Positions 1-7,125 are shown, counted from the first letter of the stretch. The stretch is 9,311 nt of DNA from an uncultured Bacillota bacterium (GCA_902766525.1 CACXDX010000052.1:1-9311), one strand, 5' to 3'. Numbers and translations are program-made. Notes: generated from the sequence alone by a model not told the origin.

Positions 1-126
1 CTTGTACAGCTCGGTTACAGCGCTTCCGAATCAAAAAAAGCCGTTGTTGCCGTCGTTTCCGAAGATCCGCTGATTGACAGTGACGCGTTGCTGCGCAAGG
101 CACTGATGCGTTTGAGTAAATTTTAA
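1..126 (+). CDS. ruvA: Holliday junction branch migration protein RuvA, C-terminal end (partial)
   Basis: The reading frame is open from base 1 and gives 41 residues before a TAA stop at 124-126; the start lies outside the window. The fragment begins LVQLGYSASESKKAV and ends in RKALMRLSKF. This fits RuvA domain III, the small three-helix module with an 'ALxxLGY...EA' signature that binds RuvB and controls its ATPase. RuvA tetramers hold the Holliday junction while RuvB hexamers pump DNA through it. ruvB follows after 17 bases, the usual arrangement. The call rests on this short motif plus the neighbouring ruvB, so the identity is well supported but the rest of the protein cannot be assessed. 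Confidence 0.9.
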   Translation, partial: LVQLGYSASESKKAVVAVVSEDPLIDSDALLRKALMRLSKF

Positions 127-143
127 ATTCGAGGTATTTCTGT

Positions 144-1193
144 ATGACTGATGACAGAATTATAAGTTCCTCTTTAAAACCGGAAGATATTGTCGGCGAA
201 GCGAATATTCGTCCGATGACGCTGGCGGACTATACCGGTCAGGACAAAGTCAAAGAGAAAATGTCGATCTTTATCGAGGCCGCAAAGAAGAGAGGCGGCG
301 CTCTTGATCATGTTTTACTGTACGGTCCTCCCGGATTGGGTAAAACGACATTGGCCAATATTATTGCCAATGAAATGAATGTCCATATTCGCACAACAGC
401 CGGGCCCGCCATCGAGCGCGCCGGCGATTTGGCGGCGATTTTGACTTCTCTCGAACCTTATGACGTGCTTTTTGTTGATGAAATTCATCGTCTCAGCCGT
501 TATGTTGAGGAAGTACTTTATCCCGCCATGGAGGATTTTTGTATCGATATCGTGATCGGGAAAGGGCCTGCCGCAAAAACCATGCGGCTTGAAGTTCCTC
601 CGTTTACTCTGGTGGGCGCCACGACAAGAGCAGGGATGCTTTCATCGCCGCTTCGGGATCGTTTTGGGGTGATCAGCCGCTTGGAATATTACGAAGTGAA
701 AGATCTCGTACAAATTCTGAAGAGATCCGCTCTCGTTCTTGACGTTCCTTTAAGCGAGGAAGGAGCCGAGGCCATTGCCCGACGTTCCCGGGGAACGCCG
801 CGCATTGCCAATCGACTTTTGCGCAGGGTCAGAGATTATGCCGAAGTTCGTGCCGACGGCTATATCGACGGTGTTGTGGCTCTTGAAGGACTCAATCTAT
901 TGGAAGTCGATCCTCTAGGTCTGGATACCGTCGATAAAAAAGTGATTCGCACCATCATCGAAAAATTTGACGGCGGCCCCGTGGGATTGGAAACCATTGC
1001 GGCTACCATCAATGAAAGTGCCGATACGGTTGAGGATGTTTATGAACCTTATTTGATGCAATTGGGTTTTATCAACAGGACTTTAAGAGGGCGTATGGCA
1101 ACGCCGGCAGCTTACCGTTATCTTGGCTGCGAACCGCCGAAAAAAGAGGATAATACCGAAAATACGCTTTTTTCCGGAGATGATCAAGAATGA
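144..1193 (+). CDS. ruvB: Holliday junction branch migration ATPase RuvB
   Basis: RuvB is the hexameric AAA+ motor that drives branch migration of Holliday junctions with RuvA, before RuvC resolution, in the cytoplasm. The 349-residue product is of normal family length. It shows the Walker A motif GPPGLGKT (residues 61-68), Walker B ending VDEIH (111-115), sensor 1 GATTRAG (158-164), the arginine finger in PLRDRFG (R171), and sensor 2 GTPRIANR (217-224). The C-terminal winged-helix domain ends with the familiar NRTLRGRMATPAAYRYLG stretch, followed by a variable acidic tail. A GAGG ribosome site at 131-134 lies 9 bases before the ATG. The stop overlaps the start of queH by 4 bases (ATGA), which indicates translational coupling to a queuosine gene. 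All key residues are present, with nothing unusual in the enzyme. Confidence 0.98.
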   Translation: MTDDRIISSSLKPEDIVGEANIRPMTLADYTGQDKVKEKMSIFIEAAKKRGGALDHVLLYGPPGLGKTTLANIIANEMNVHIRTTAGPAIERAGDLAAILTSLEPYDVLFVDEIHRLSRYVEEVLYPAMEDFCIDIVIGKGPAAKTMRLEVPPFTLVGATTRAGMLSSPLRDRFGVISRLEYYEVKDLVQILKRSALVLDVPLSEEGAEAIARRSRGTPRIANRLLRRVRDYAEVRADGYIDGVVALEGLNLLEVDPLGLDTVDKKVIRTIIEKFDGGPVGLETIAATINESADTVEDVYEPYLMQLGFINRTLRGRMATPAAYRYLGCEPPKKEDNTENTLFSGDDQE

Positions 1194-1729
1194 AGATCCT
1201 GTTTCATGCCTGCTGCGGCGTTTGTTCTCTCTATCCCATCAAAAAGATGAAAGAAGAGGGGAAAGACTTTGCTCTTTATTATTCAAACCCCAATATTCAT
1301 CCGTATAAAGAATGGAAGGAACGCAAGAAGACCTTCGCTGCCGCTTGTGAAGATGAACATGTCCGCTATTTTATTGATCAATCATATCCGTTGGAGGATT
1401 TTCTCAGGACCCAGCTGACTTATGAAAACCGCTGTCAGTGGTGTTATCAATGTCGTCTGGAAAATACGGCGAAAAAAGCATTGGCCGAAGGCTATGACGC
1501 TTTTTCGACAACACTTTTCATCAGTATTTATCAAGATCGTGAACTGATCCGCGCCACGGGCAAAGCCATTGCCGAAAAATACGGTCTGACCTTTTATGAT
1601 CGTGATTTTAGGGAAGGCTTTACTTATGCACAGGAGCTGGCAAAAGAAAGAGAATACTATCGTCAGAAATATTGCGGTTGTATCTTCAGTGAACGTGACC
1701 GCTATATGAAAAAGAGAAAGCAAAAATGA
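1190..1729 (+). CDS. queH: Epoxyqueuosine reductase QueH (DUF208 family)
   Basis: QueH catalyses the last step of queuosine synthesis, reducing epoxyqueuosine to queuosine in the tRNA anticodon. It is the iron-sulfur, cobalamin-independent alternative to QueG. The 179-residue product starts with the family hallmark LFHACCGVC (C8, C9, C12), followed by YYSNPNIHPYKEW. It continues with RCQWCYQCRLENTA (C82, C85, C88) and ends with KYCGCIFSE (C162, C164). These cysteine groups are those expected to bind the Fe-S cluster and nearby iron in this family; I did not assign individual ligands. The gene begins inside the ruvB stop and ends inside the queA start, both as ATGA overlaps. GGAGA at 1176-1180 is the ribosome site. 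The neighbouring queA and tgt support the assignment strongly. Confidence 0.95.
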   Translation: MKILFHACCGVCSLYPIKKMKEEGKDFALYYSNPNIHPYKEWKERKKTFAAACEDEHVRYFIDQSYPLEDFLRTQLTYENRCQWCYQCRLENTAKKALAEGYDAFSTTLFISIYQDRELIRATGKAIAEKYGLTFYDRDFREGFTYAQELAKEREYYRQKYCGCIFSERDRYMKKRKQK

Positions 1730-2748
1730 AATTAGAAGAGTTCAACTATGATCTTCCCCGGGAACTTATTGCTCAACATCCCGCCGCGTGCCGCGATCAA
1801 AGCCGACTGCTCCATGTTTCATTGGATCAAGATCAATTGGAGGATCGCGTCTTCTGTGATGTTATTAATTATCTGAATCCCGGTGACGTTCTCGTTCTCA
1901 ACGAAACAAAGGTAATTCCCGCGCGCATTATGGGTCGCCGTGCCGGCGGCGGCAAAGCCGAGATTTTCCTTCTTGATCGACTTGATGGGGATAACTGGAA
2001 GGTTCTTGCCCGTCCCGGTCGAAAAATTCGCATCGGCGATGTCATTGCTTTTGATGACCCCGATATCAAAGCCGAAATCATCGGCAACGGTGAAGAAGGC
2101 GTCAAAACCGTGGTATTTCATTATACAGGCATTTGGGAAGAACATCTTGACCGGATCGGTACGGTTCCGCTCCCGCCGTATATCAAAGAATACGACGGTG
2201 ATCCCGATCGCTATCAGACGGTCTATGCCTCTCTTCCCGGATCCGTTGCGGCGCCGACTGCCGGTCTCCATTTTACGGATGAGCTTTTAAAGGCCATCGA
2301 GGAGAAGGGCATTGCCATTGCCAAAGTTAATCTTAAGGTCGGTTTGGGCACGTTTCGCCCCGTTGAGGCTGAAAATATCGAAGATCATAAAATGCATGAA
2401 GAGTACTATGAGGTTTCTTCGGAAAGCGCCGCTTTGATTAATTCCCGCAGGGAAGCGGGAGGCAGAGTTATTGCCGTCGGTACGACATCAACGCGGACAC
2501 TGGAGACGGTCGCCGATAAAAACGGACATATGACCGCTGCCGCAGGCTGGACAAATTCATATATTTATCCCGGTTATCATTTTAAGATCGTCGATGGTCT
2601 GATCACCAATTTTCATTTGCCGAAAAGCAGCCTGCTGATGCTTGTTTCCGCTTTGGCCGGTAAAAATAAGATTTTTAACGCTTATGAACATGCCATTGCC
2701 GAAAAATATCGTTTTTTCAGTTTTGGCGACGCGATGCTGATTTTATAA
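1726..2748 (+). CDS. queA: S-adenosylmethionine:tRNA ribosyltransferase-isomerase QueA
   Basis: QueA transfers and rearranges the ribosyl part of S-adenosylmethionine onto preQ1 at tRNA position 34, giving epoxyqueuosine, the substrate of QueH. The 340-residue product matches the family length of about 340-350. Visible signatures are the N-terminal FNYDLPRELIAQHPA, LNETKVIPARIMGRR, PLPPYIKEYDGDPDRYQTVY, GSVAAPTAGLHFT (172-184), VGLGTFRPV, VIAVGTTSTRTLET and the C-terminal ITNFHLPKSSLLMLVSAL, ending FFSFGDAMLIL. Translation appears coupled to queH through the ATGA overlap, as only a weak GAG-type ribosome site lies upstream. A DUF1638-like gene follows after 18 bases. No truncation or missing motif is visible. 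Confidence 0.98.
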   Translation: MKLEEFNYDLPRELIAQHPAACRDQSRLLHVSLDQDQLEDRVFCDVINYLNPGDVLVLNETKVIPARIMGRRAGGGKAEIFLLDRLDGDNWKVLARPGRKIRIGDVIAFDDPDIKAEIIGNGEEGVKTVVFHYTGIWEEHLDRIGTVPLPPYIKEYDGDPDRYQTVYASLPGSVAAPTAGLHFTDELLKAIEEKGIAIAKVNLKVGLGTFRPVEAENIEDHKMHEEYYEVSSESAALINSRREAGGRVIAVGTTSTRTLETVADKNGHMTAAAGWTNSYIYPGYHFKIVDGLITNFHLPKSSLLMLVSALAGKNKIFNAYEHAIAEKYRFFSFGDAMLIL

Positions 2749-2766
2749 TAACAAGTAAGGAAAAAA

Positions 2767-3435
2767 ATGAATGCTGTGATCTTAGCCTGCAGCTCGATGA
2801 AAACATATCTGGAGAATGCCGGCAAAAAACTAAATCTTGCTTATCCCGTGATCTATGCCGATCGATCACTTCATGCCGAGCCGGAAAAAATGAAAGAAAG
2901 GCTGGAACAGCTTCTCGCGGAACTGGATGAAGATATCGACACGGTTCTCGTCGCTATGGGTTATTGCGGTGGCAGCTGGGAAAAAGTGCCGCATCGTCAG
3001 CGTCTTGTCATTCCCAAAGTCGACGATTGCATCACCATGTTTTTGCATACGGATGATATGCCCGCCGTCAATAAAAAAGAGACGGGGCATATGTACATTT
3101 GCGATAAGACTTCCGAAGACGATCATTTTTCCATTCCAGGAATCCGCCGTAACCTTTTTGAAGAATACGGGGAATACAACGGAGATATGATGTTTAAATC
3201 ATGGTTTGCTCCGTACAAAGATGTGGATATTATCGATACGGGTTGCTATGATTGTTATTCGGAGGAATTTGTTGCCTATGCCCAGGAAAGTGCCGATCTG
3301 ATTTTTGCCCGGCTGAATTACGTGGAAGGCAGCAATATTATCCTTGAAAAATTACTGCGGGGCGATTGGGACGATCAGTTTCTGGTTATTCCCGCAGACA
3401 AAGAAATAACATGGTCGGTTTTTTTTGAATCTTGA
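2767..3435 (+). CDS. DUF1638-like protein of unknown function in the queuosine operon
   Basis: I recognise this 222-residue protein only as resembling the DUF1638 family, from the N-terminal VILACSSMK, the central VLVAMGYCGGSWEKV, and LVIPKVDDCITMFL. No biochemical role is assigned with confidence. It has no signal peptide or membrane segment and should be cytoplasmic. Six cysteines stand out: C8, C67, C88, C112, and the pair C160/C163 in DTGCYDCYSEEF. They sit near conserved glycines, acidic residues and histidines, which would suit a metal or cofactor site (inference). A TAAGGA ribosome site at 2756-2761 lies 5 bases before the ATG. The gene sits between queA (18 bases upstream) and tgt (40 bases downstream) on the same strand, so it is probably co-transcribed with queuosine genes. 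Whether it acts in that pathway is unknown. Confidence 0.75.
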   Translation: MNAVILACSSMKTYLENAGKKLNLAYPVIYADRSLHAEPEKMKERLEQLLAELDEDIDTVLVAMGYCGGSWEKVPHRQRLVIPKVDDCITMFLHTDDMPAVNKKETGHMYICDKTSEDDHFSIPGIRRNLFEEYGEYNGDMMFKSWFAPYKDVDIIDTGCYDCYSEEFVAYAQESADLIFARLNYVEGSNIILEKLLRGDWDDQFLVIPADKEITWSVFFES

Positions 3436-3475
3436 TCGTTTCCGATATGACCATGGAAAAGCAGGAGAAACATAA

Positions 3476-4579
3476 ATGTTAAAATACACGCTGAAAAAGA
3501 AATGCGGTCATGCCCGTTTGGGAGAGGTGCGAACCGATCACAGCACCATACCGACGCCGGTATTTATGCCCGTAGGGACTCAGGCCACGGTCAAAACCTG
3601 TACCGCTGAGGAAGTGGCGGAAACGGGTTCAAAGATATTGCTTGCCAACACTTATCATCTTTACCTGCGTCCCGGTCATGATTTGGTGAAGCGCGCGGGC
3701 GGTCTTCATTCTTTCATGAACTGGCAGGGATCGATCTTGACGGACAGCGGCGGTTTTCAGGTATTCAGTCTGGACAGTTTGCGCAAGATCAGTGATGAAG
3801 GCGTTCTTTTCCGCAGCCATCTTGACGGCAGCAAACATATGTTTACCCCTGAAAAAGTCATGGAGATCGAGATGGCCTTGGGCTCCGATATCGCCATGTG
3901 TTTTGATGAATGTGCACCTTATCCGTCAGACCACGATTACGTTGCCAAGGCGATGGAACGAACGTACGATTGGGCAAAGCGCTGTAAAGCTGTTCATCAT
4001 CATGAATATCAAAATCTTTTCGGCATCATTCAGGGCGGCGCTTTTGAGGACTTGAGGAAAATCAGTGCCGAGCAAATCACGAGTCTTGGTTTTTGCGGCT
4101 ACGGCATCGGCGGTCTTTCTGTCGGTGAGCCGAAGGATAAAATGTATGAAATGCTGGAAGTTCTTGATCCGTTGATGCCTGAAGATAAGCCCCGTTATCT
4201 GATGGGCGTGGGCAGCCCCGATTGTCTGGTTGAAGGCGTAAAACGCGGTGTGGATATGTTTGACTGCGTTTTGCCGACGCGTATTGCCCGCAACGGTACG
4301 GTTTTTGTGCGAGAAGGAAAATTGGTGCTGCGCAATGCGACTTATGCCGAAGATCATCATGTGATTGAAGAAGGCTGCGGCTGTTACGCCTGTCGTCACG
4401 GTTATACCCGGGGATATATTCGTCATCTGCTCAAAGCCGGTGAGGTTCTCGGTATTCGGCTGACGACGTTTCATAATCTTTTCTTTTTGCAAAAATTAAT
4501 GGCGGACATTCGTCTGTCTTTGCTGGAAGATCGTTTCGATGATTTTTATAAAGACTTTTTTGCTCGATATCGTTTTTAA
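3476..4579 (+). CDS. tgt: Queuine/preQ1 tRNA-guanine transglycosylase Tgt
   Basis: Tgt exchanges guanine-34 for preQ1 in tRNAs with a GUN anticodon (Asp, Asn, His, Tyr), the entry step to tRNA-bound queuosine. The 367-residue product has the usual bacterial length. Catalytic features are all visible: D90 in LTDSGGFQVFSL (general acid/base), DEC at 144-146 in the base-binding pocket, FGIIQGG, GGLSVGE (212-218), and the nucleophile D263 in MFDCVLPTRIARNG. The zinc site is CGCYAC (C301, C303, C306) plus H333 in TTFHN. The stretch after the last cysteine (RHGYTRGY) appears one residue longer than the familiar KNYTRAY form, a small indel from memory only. An AGGAG ribosome site at 3463-3467 lies 8 bases before the ATG. 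Confidence 0.98.
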   Translation: MLKYTLKKKCGHARLGEVRTDHSTIPTPVFMPVGTQATVKTCTAEEVAETGSKILLANTYHLYLRPGHDLVKRAGGLHSFMNWQGSILTDSGGFQVFSLDSLRKISDEGVLFRSHLDGSKHMFTPEKVMEIEMALGSDIAMCFDECAPYPSDHDYVAKAMERTYDWAKRCKAVHHHEYQNLFGIIQGGAFEDLRKISAEQITSLGFCGYGIGGLSVGEPKDKMYEMLEVLDPLMPEDKPRYLMGVGSPDCLVEGVKRGVDMFDCVLPTRIARNGTVFVREGKLVLRNATYAEDHHVIEEGCGCYACRHGYTRGYIRHLLKAGEVLGIRLTTFHNLFFLQKLMADIRLSLLEDRFDDFYKDFFARYRF

Positions 4580-4596
4580 AAAATTCGGAGTTATTG

Positions 4597-5400
4597 ATGA
4601 TTAAAGCACTTTTTTTTGATATGGACGGTACGCTTGTTGCTTATTACCCCGACGGTCACGGTGAAATCCCGATGACATCCCGAAAGCTTCTTGATGAGCT
4701 GAGGAAAAAGGGCGTTATGATTTTCGCCGCCACGGGCCGCGGACGCAGTGAGATGGAAACCTCTCCGCTCTTTGCCGATATGCCTTTTGATGCCGTTCTT
4801 GCCATGAACGGACAGTATTGTTATACCGAAAAAGAGGATCTGCGCGTTTCCGCCATCAACAGCGACGACCTTGCCGGTTTTATGGAGTGTCAGAAGGAAA
4901 AGCCTTTCCCTTGTATTTTTATGGAAAAGTACAGAGACTACGGAAATATGGATACCCCGGAATTCCGGGCTGCTTTGGCCAAGATCTGCAGCGAACCGCC
5001 GAAGAGCGAAAATATAGATGATCTTGCCGAGAGAGAGATCCTTCAGATTGTTCCCTATATCAGTGAAAAAGAACTGGATCACGTCAAGGCGAAAATGCCT
5101 CACAGCAAAGCAACGCGTTGGAGTCCCGAATTTGTCGATATTGTTGATGTCAACGGTGGCAAAGGCCGGGCCATAGAATTGATTCTCAAAACATTTAAGC
5201 TCTCGGCCGATGAGATCATGGCTTTCGGTGACGGTGAAAATGATATTGAGATGGTAAAAATGGCAAAGATCGGTGTCGCCATGGGCAATGCCGCCGATGA
5301 ACTGAAACGTTTTGCCGACTATATTGCCGACGATGCCGATAAAGACGGTGTGGCAAAAGCTCTTGACCATTTTATCGCCGAAGGTGTTTTTGAATCATAA
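4597..5400 (+). CDS. Cof-type HAD-IIB family phosphatase
   Basis: This 267-residue protein belongs to the haloacid dehalogenase superfamily, Cof/IIB branch, whose members dephosphorylate sugar phosphates, nucleotides or coenzyme phosphates. The four motifs are visible: motif I FFDMDGTL with D8 as nucleophile and D10, motif II T46 in AATGRGR, motif III K189 in NGGKGRAIEL, and motif IV GDGENDIEM with D212 and D216. The region between motifs II and III (about residues 80-185) is the C2-type cap that sets substrate choice, and the substrate cannot be read from it. I chose ATG 4597 rather than TTG 4594 because the CGGAG site at 4586-4590 then has a 6-base spacer. It follows tgt by 17 bases and probably ends that transcript. 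No terminator is evident after it. Confidence 0.93.
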   Translation: MIKALFFDMDGTLVAYYPDGHGEIPMTSRKLLDELRKKGVMIFAATGRGRSEMETSPLFADMPFDAVLAMNGQYCYTEKEDLRVSAINSDDLAGFMECQKEKPFPCIFMEKYRDYGNMDTPEFRAALAKICSEPPKSENIDDLAEREILQIVPYISEKELDHVKAKMPHSKATRWSPEFVDIVDVNGGKGRAIELILKTFKLSADEIMAFGDGENDIEMVKMAKIGVAMGNAADELKRFADYIADDADKDGVAKALDHFIAEGVFES

Positions 5401-5409
5401 AAGAAATGA

Positions 5410-5423
5410 TTTTTTTAAAAAAA
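5410..5423 (+). promoter_or_regulatory. T7A7 tract, possible UP element of the yajC promoter
   Basis: Seven T followed directly by seven A form a perfect AT-only palindrome. It lies just upstream of the -35 box at 5430. If transcription starts near 5465, this tract falls at about -42 to -55, where UP elements bind the RNA polymerase alpha C-terminal domain. Tracts of this type also bend DNA. The role is inferred from position only. Confidence 0.45.
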
Positions 5424-5429
5424 TAAAAC

Positions 5430-5458
5430 TGGACAAGTATGTATTTTTTTAATATAAT
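5430..5458 (+). promoter_or_regulatory. Near-consensus sigma-70/sigma-A promoter before yajC
   Basis: A -35 box TGGACA (5430-5435; five of six consensus bases) is separated by exactly 17 bases from a perfect -10 box TATAAT (5453-5458). The spacer is AT-rich. The predicted start of transcription is near 5465, leaving an untranslated leader of about 33 bases before yajC. This places the Sec genes under their own promoter, apart from the ruv-queuosine genes upstream. Confidence 0.8.
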
Positions 5459-5480
5459 ATAATTTAATGAATAATAAGAA

Positions 5481-5486
5481 AAGGAG
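5481..5486 (+). promoter_or_regulatory. Ribosome-binding site that decides the yajC start
   Basis: The sequence AAGGAG ends at the base where an upstream in-frame GTG (5486) begins, so that GTG overlaps the ribosome site and cannot be the start served by it. The next in-frame GTG, at 5498, lies 11 bases beyond and is the better choice. The spacer is a little long. Confidence 0.65.
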
Positions 5487-5497
5487 TGAAAAAATCA

Positions 5498-5761
5498 GTG
5501 AGCAACAGCATTGTTTGGACTGTCGTTTATGTTATTGCGATTTTCCTCATTATCTATCTCCTGATCATCCGTCCTCAGAGAAAACGGCAAAAAAGTCATG
5601 AAGATCTCGTCACCAGCCTTAATCTCGGTGTTGAAGTTGTGACAATCGGCGGGATTCATGGAGAAGTCAGTCGCATTAAAGACGATACCGTTTGGATTAA
5701 AGTCAGCAACAACGTGGAAATTGAAGTTGACAAGAGCGCCATCGCCAAAAGCATCAGCTGA
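5498..5761 (+). CDS. yajC: Preprotein translocase subunit YajC
   Basis: YajC is a small single-pass membrane protein that associates with SecD and SecF at the SecYEG translocon. From GTG 5498 the product is 87 residues, in the usual 85-115 range. It has one membrane helix (about residues 5-24, rich in Ile, Val, Leu and Tyr). The family's basic stretch RPQRKRQKSHEDL follows (25-37), then SLNLGVEVVTIGGIHGEV and a C-terminal small beta domain ending in DKSAIAKSIS. An earlier in-frame GTG at 5486 would add MKKS, but it overlaps the ribosome site, so I reject it. The gene has its own strong promoter and is followed, after 143 bases with a hairpin, by secD. Identity is clear; only the exact start is uncertain. 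Confidence 0.93.
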   Translation: MSNSIVWTVVYVIAIFLIIYLLIIRPQRKRQKSHEDLVTSLNLGVEVVTIGGIHGEVSRIKDDTVWIKVSNNVEIEVDKSAIAKSIS

Positions 5762-5810
5762 TTTCTGTTATCCGTTGAAAGACGGTTTGAAATGAATTTG
5801 ATTTTTTTGG

Positions 5811-5850
5811 AGGAAGAGGGTTTACAGCTCTCTTCCTGTATTGATTTTTT
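5811..5850 (+). terminator. Stem-loop with T-rich tail between yajC and secD (terminator or attenuator)
   Basis: AGGAAGAGGG (5811-5820) pairs with CTCTCTTCCT (5828-5837) over 10 base pairs with a single G-T wobble and a 7-base loop TTTACAG. A T6 run follows at 5845-5850 within a T-rich stretch. The run starts 7 bases after the stem, farther than in a classical terminator, so full termination is doubtful. Because yajC, secD and secF normally share a transcript, partial termination, attenuation or mRNA processing is as likely as a true stop. Confidence 0.55.
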
Positions 5851-5869
5851 GATCTTTTGATCATGTTAT
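5841..5869 (+). promoter_or_regulatory. Weak candidate promoter for secD
   Basis: TTGATT (5841-5846) and TGTTAT (5864-5869) are 17 bases apart, each matching four of six consensus bases. It overlaps the tail of the hairpin that follows yajC. In an AT-rich stretch such a match can arise by chance, so this is only a possibility. Confidence 0.25.
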
Positions 5870-5904
5870 GCACACACATTACCGGCACATAAGGAGTAAA
5901 TTAC

Positions 5905-7125
5905 ATGAAAAATAACGGACGAATCAAATTGACTTTGATTATCCTCTTCGTGATTGCTCTCGTTGTTCTTTCGGTTGGTATGGTGATTCATTATCCGAGT
6001 TTACTGAAACTCGGTCTTGATTTGCAGGGTGGCGTCAGTGTGACGCTTCAGGCCGACCCTGAGGAAGGTCAAACCGTTACCGAAGAAGATATGAACAACC
6101 TCAGCGATATCATGAGTAATCGTGTTGATGAATTCGGCGTTGCGGAGCCTTTGATCCAGATTGAAGGTGAAGACCGGATCATCGTGGAACTTGCGGGTCT
6201 TGATGACGTTCAGGCAGCCGTTGAGATGCTCGGTACAACGGCAAAGCTTGAATTTATCGATCCCGAAGGCAACCTCGTTCTTGACGGCGGTGATCTGGAA
6301 AACGCCTATGTTTCCCAATCCAACAGCGGGAACTATGAAGTTGCGCTGGAATTCACCGATGAAGGCGCCAAAGCCTTTGGTGATGCGACAACGAAATACG
6401 TCAATCAAATCATCGATATTCAGCTGGACGGAGAAAGTATTTCCGCTCCGGTTGTGCAGAATCCGATTACGAACGGAAAAGCCGTCATTACTTTTAACGG
6501 CGGCGCGACCTATGACGATTGCGCGGCCCTGGCTTCATTACTTCGCGGCGGTGCGCTTCCCGTCAATGTTGTTGTTATCGAAGAACGCGTTGTCGGGCCC
6601 GAACTCGGCGCCGATTCTCTGAATAAAAGTTATGTTGCCATCATTTACGGTGTGATTGCCGTATTCCTGTTTATGATCGTCTATTATCGTCTTCCCGGCG
6701 TTTTGACCTGTGTATCACTGCTGCTTTACGGCATGATCCTGTTTTGGGTGCAGTGTGCCATCAATGTCACCTGGACGCTGCCGGGGATCGCGGCTTTCCT
6801 GCTGTCTCTCGGGATGGCCGTTGACGCCAATATTATTATCTTTGAGCGTATTAAAGACGAATTGAGAAAAGGCCGGACGATGACCGCGGCGGTCGATTCC
6901 GGTTTCCAGCGCGCTTTCAAAGCGATTTTGGACTCGAACGTTACGACGCTCATCGCCACCGTTGTGCTCTTCTATTTCGGCGTCAGCTCGATCAAGGGCT
7001 TTGCCATTACTCTGAGCATCGGTGTTTTGGCCAGTATGTTCACGGCCATTGTCTTTACCCGTTTCCTCTTGAAATTCTGCGCCGCTGATCTTAAGCTCAG
7101 CAAACGCAGTCTTTATCGGTCGTAA
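5905..7125 (+). CDS. secD: Protein translocase subunit SecD
   Basis: SecD works with SecF as an RND-like membrane motor that uses the proton-motive force to pull proteins across the membrane after SecA-driven entry. The 406-residue product has membrane helix 1 (about residues 9-28), the conserved LGLDLQGG (36-43), and an extracytoplasmic P1 domain (about 44-230). Then comes GPELG (231-235) and five more membrane helices to about residue 395. Helix 4 carries GMAVDANIIIFERIKDELRKG with D307, the acidic residue tied to proton movement. P1 is much shorter than in the about 615-residue Escherichia coli protein, as is common in Firmicutes. The ATG has an AAGGAG site at 5891-5896, 8 bases upstream. 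secF follows immediately. Confidence 0.97.
   Translation: MKNNGRIKLTLIILFVIALVVLSVGMVIHYPSLLKLGLDLQGGVSVTLQADPEEGQTVTEEDMNNLSDIMSNRVDEFGVAEPLIQIEGEDRIIVELAGLDDVQAAVEMLGTTAKLEFIDPEGNLVLDGGDLENAYVSQSNSGNYEVALEFTDEGAKAFGDATTKYVNQIIDIQLDGESISAPVVQNPITNGKAVITFNGGATYDDCAALASLLRGGALPVNVVVIEERVVGPELGADSLNKSYVAIIYGVIAVFLFMIVYYRLPGVLTCVSLLLYGMILFWVQCAINVTWTLPGIAAFLLSLGMAVDANIIIFERIKDELRKGRTMTAAVDSGFQRAFKAILDSNVTTLIATVVLFYFGVSSIKGFAITLSIGVLASMFTAIVFTRFLLKFCAADLKLSKRSLYRS

Noticed and set aside
1123..1308. 61-codon + strand frame spanning the ruvB-queH junction
   Set aside because: It is out of frame with two well-supported genes that overlap there by 4 bases, and its product is a basic, low-information sequence.
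3926..4492. 188-codon minus-strand frame opposite tgt
   Set aside because: Shadow of tgt, whose catalytic and zinc residues are all intact on the + strand.
4591..5370. 259-codon open frame on the minus strand opposite the HAD phosphatase gene
   Set aside because: The sense strand carries all four HAD motifs and a good ribosome site; the antisense product looks like no known family.
5792..5860. Possible 22-residue leader peptide (MNLIFLEEEGLQLSSCIDFLIF) across the yajC-secD hairpin
   Set aside because: There is no convincing ribosome site before the ATG and no arrest-like motif I can recognise, so it is not supported as a gene, though it would be worth a look if the hairpin proves regulatory.
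5863..5892. Nine-residue frame (MLCTHITGT) ending at the secD ribosome site
   Set aside because: Too short, without a ribosome site, and expected by chance.
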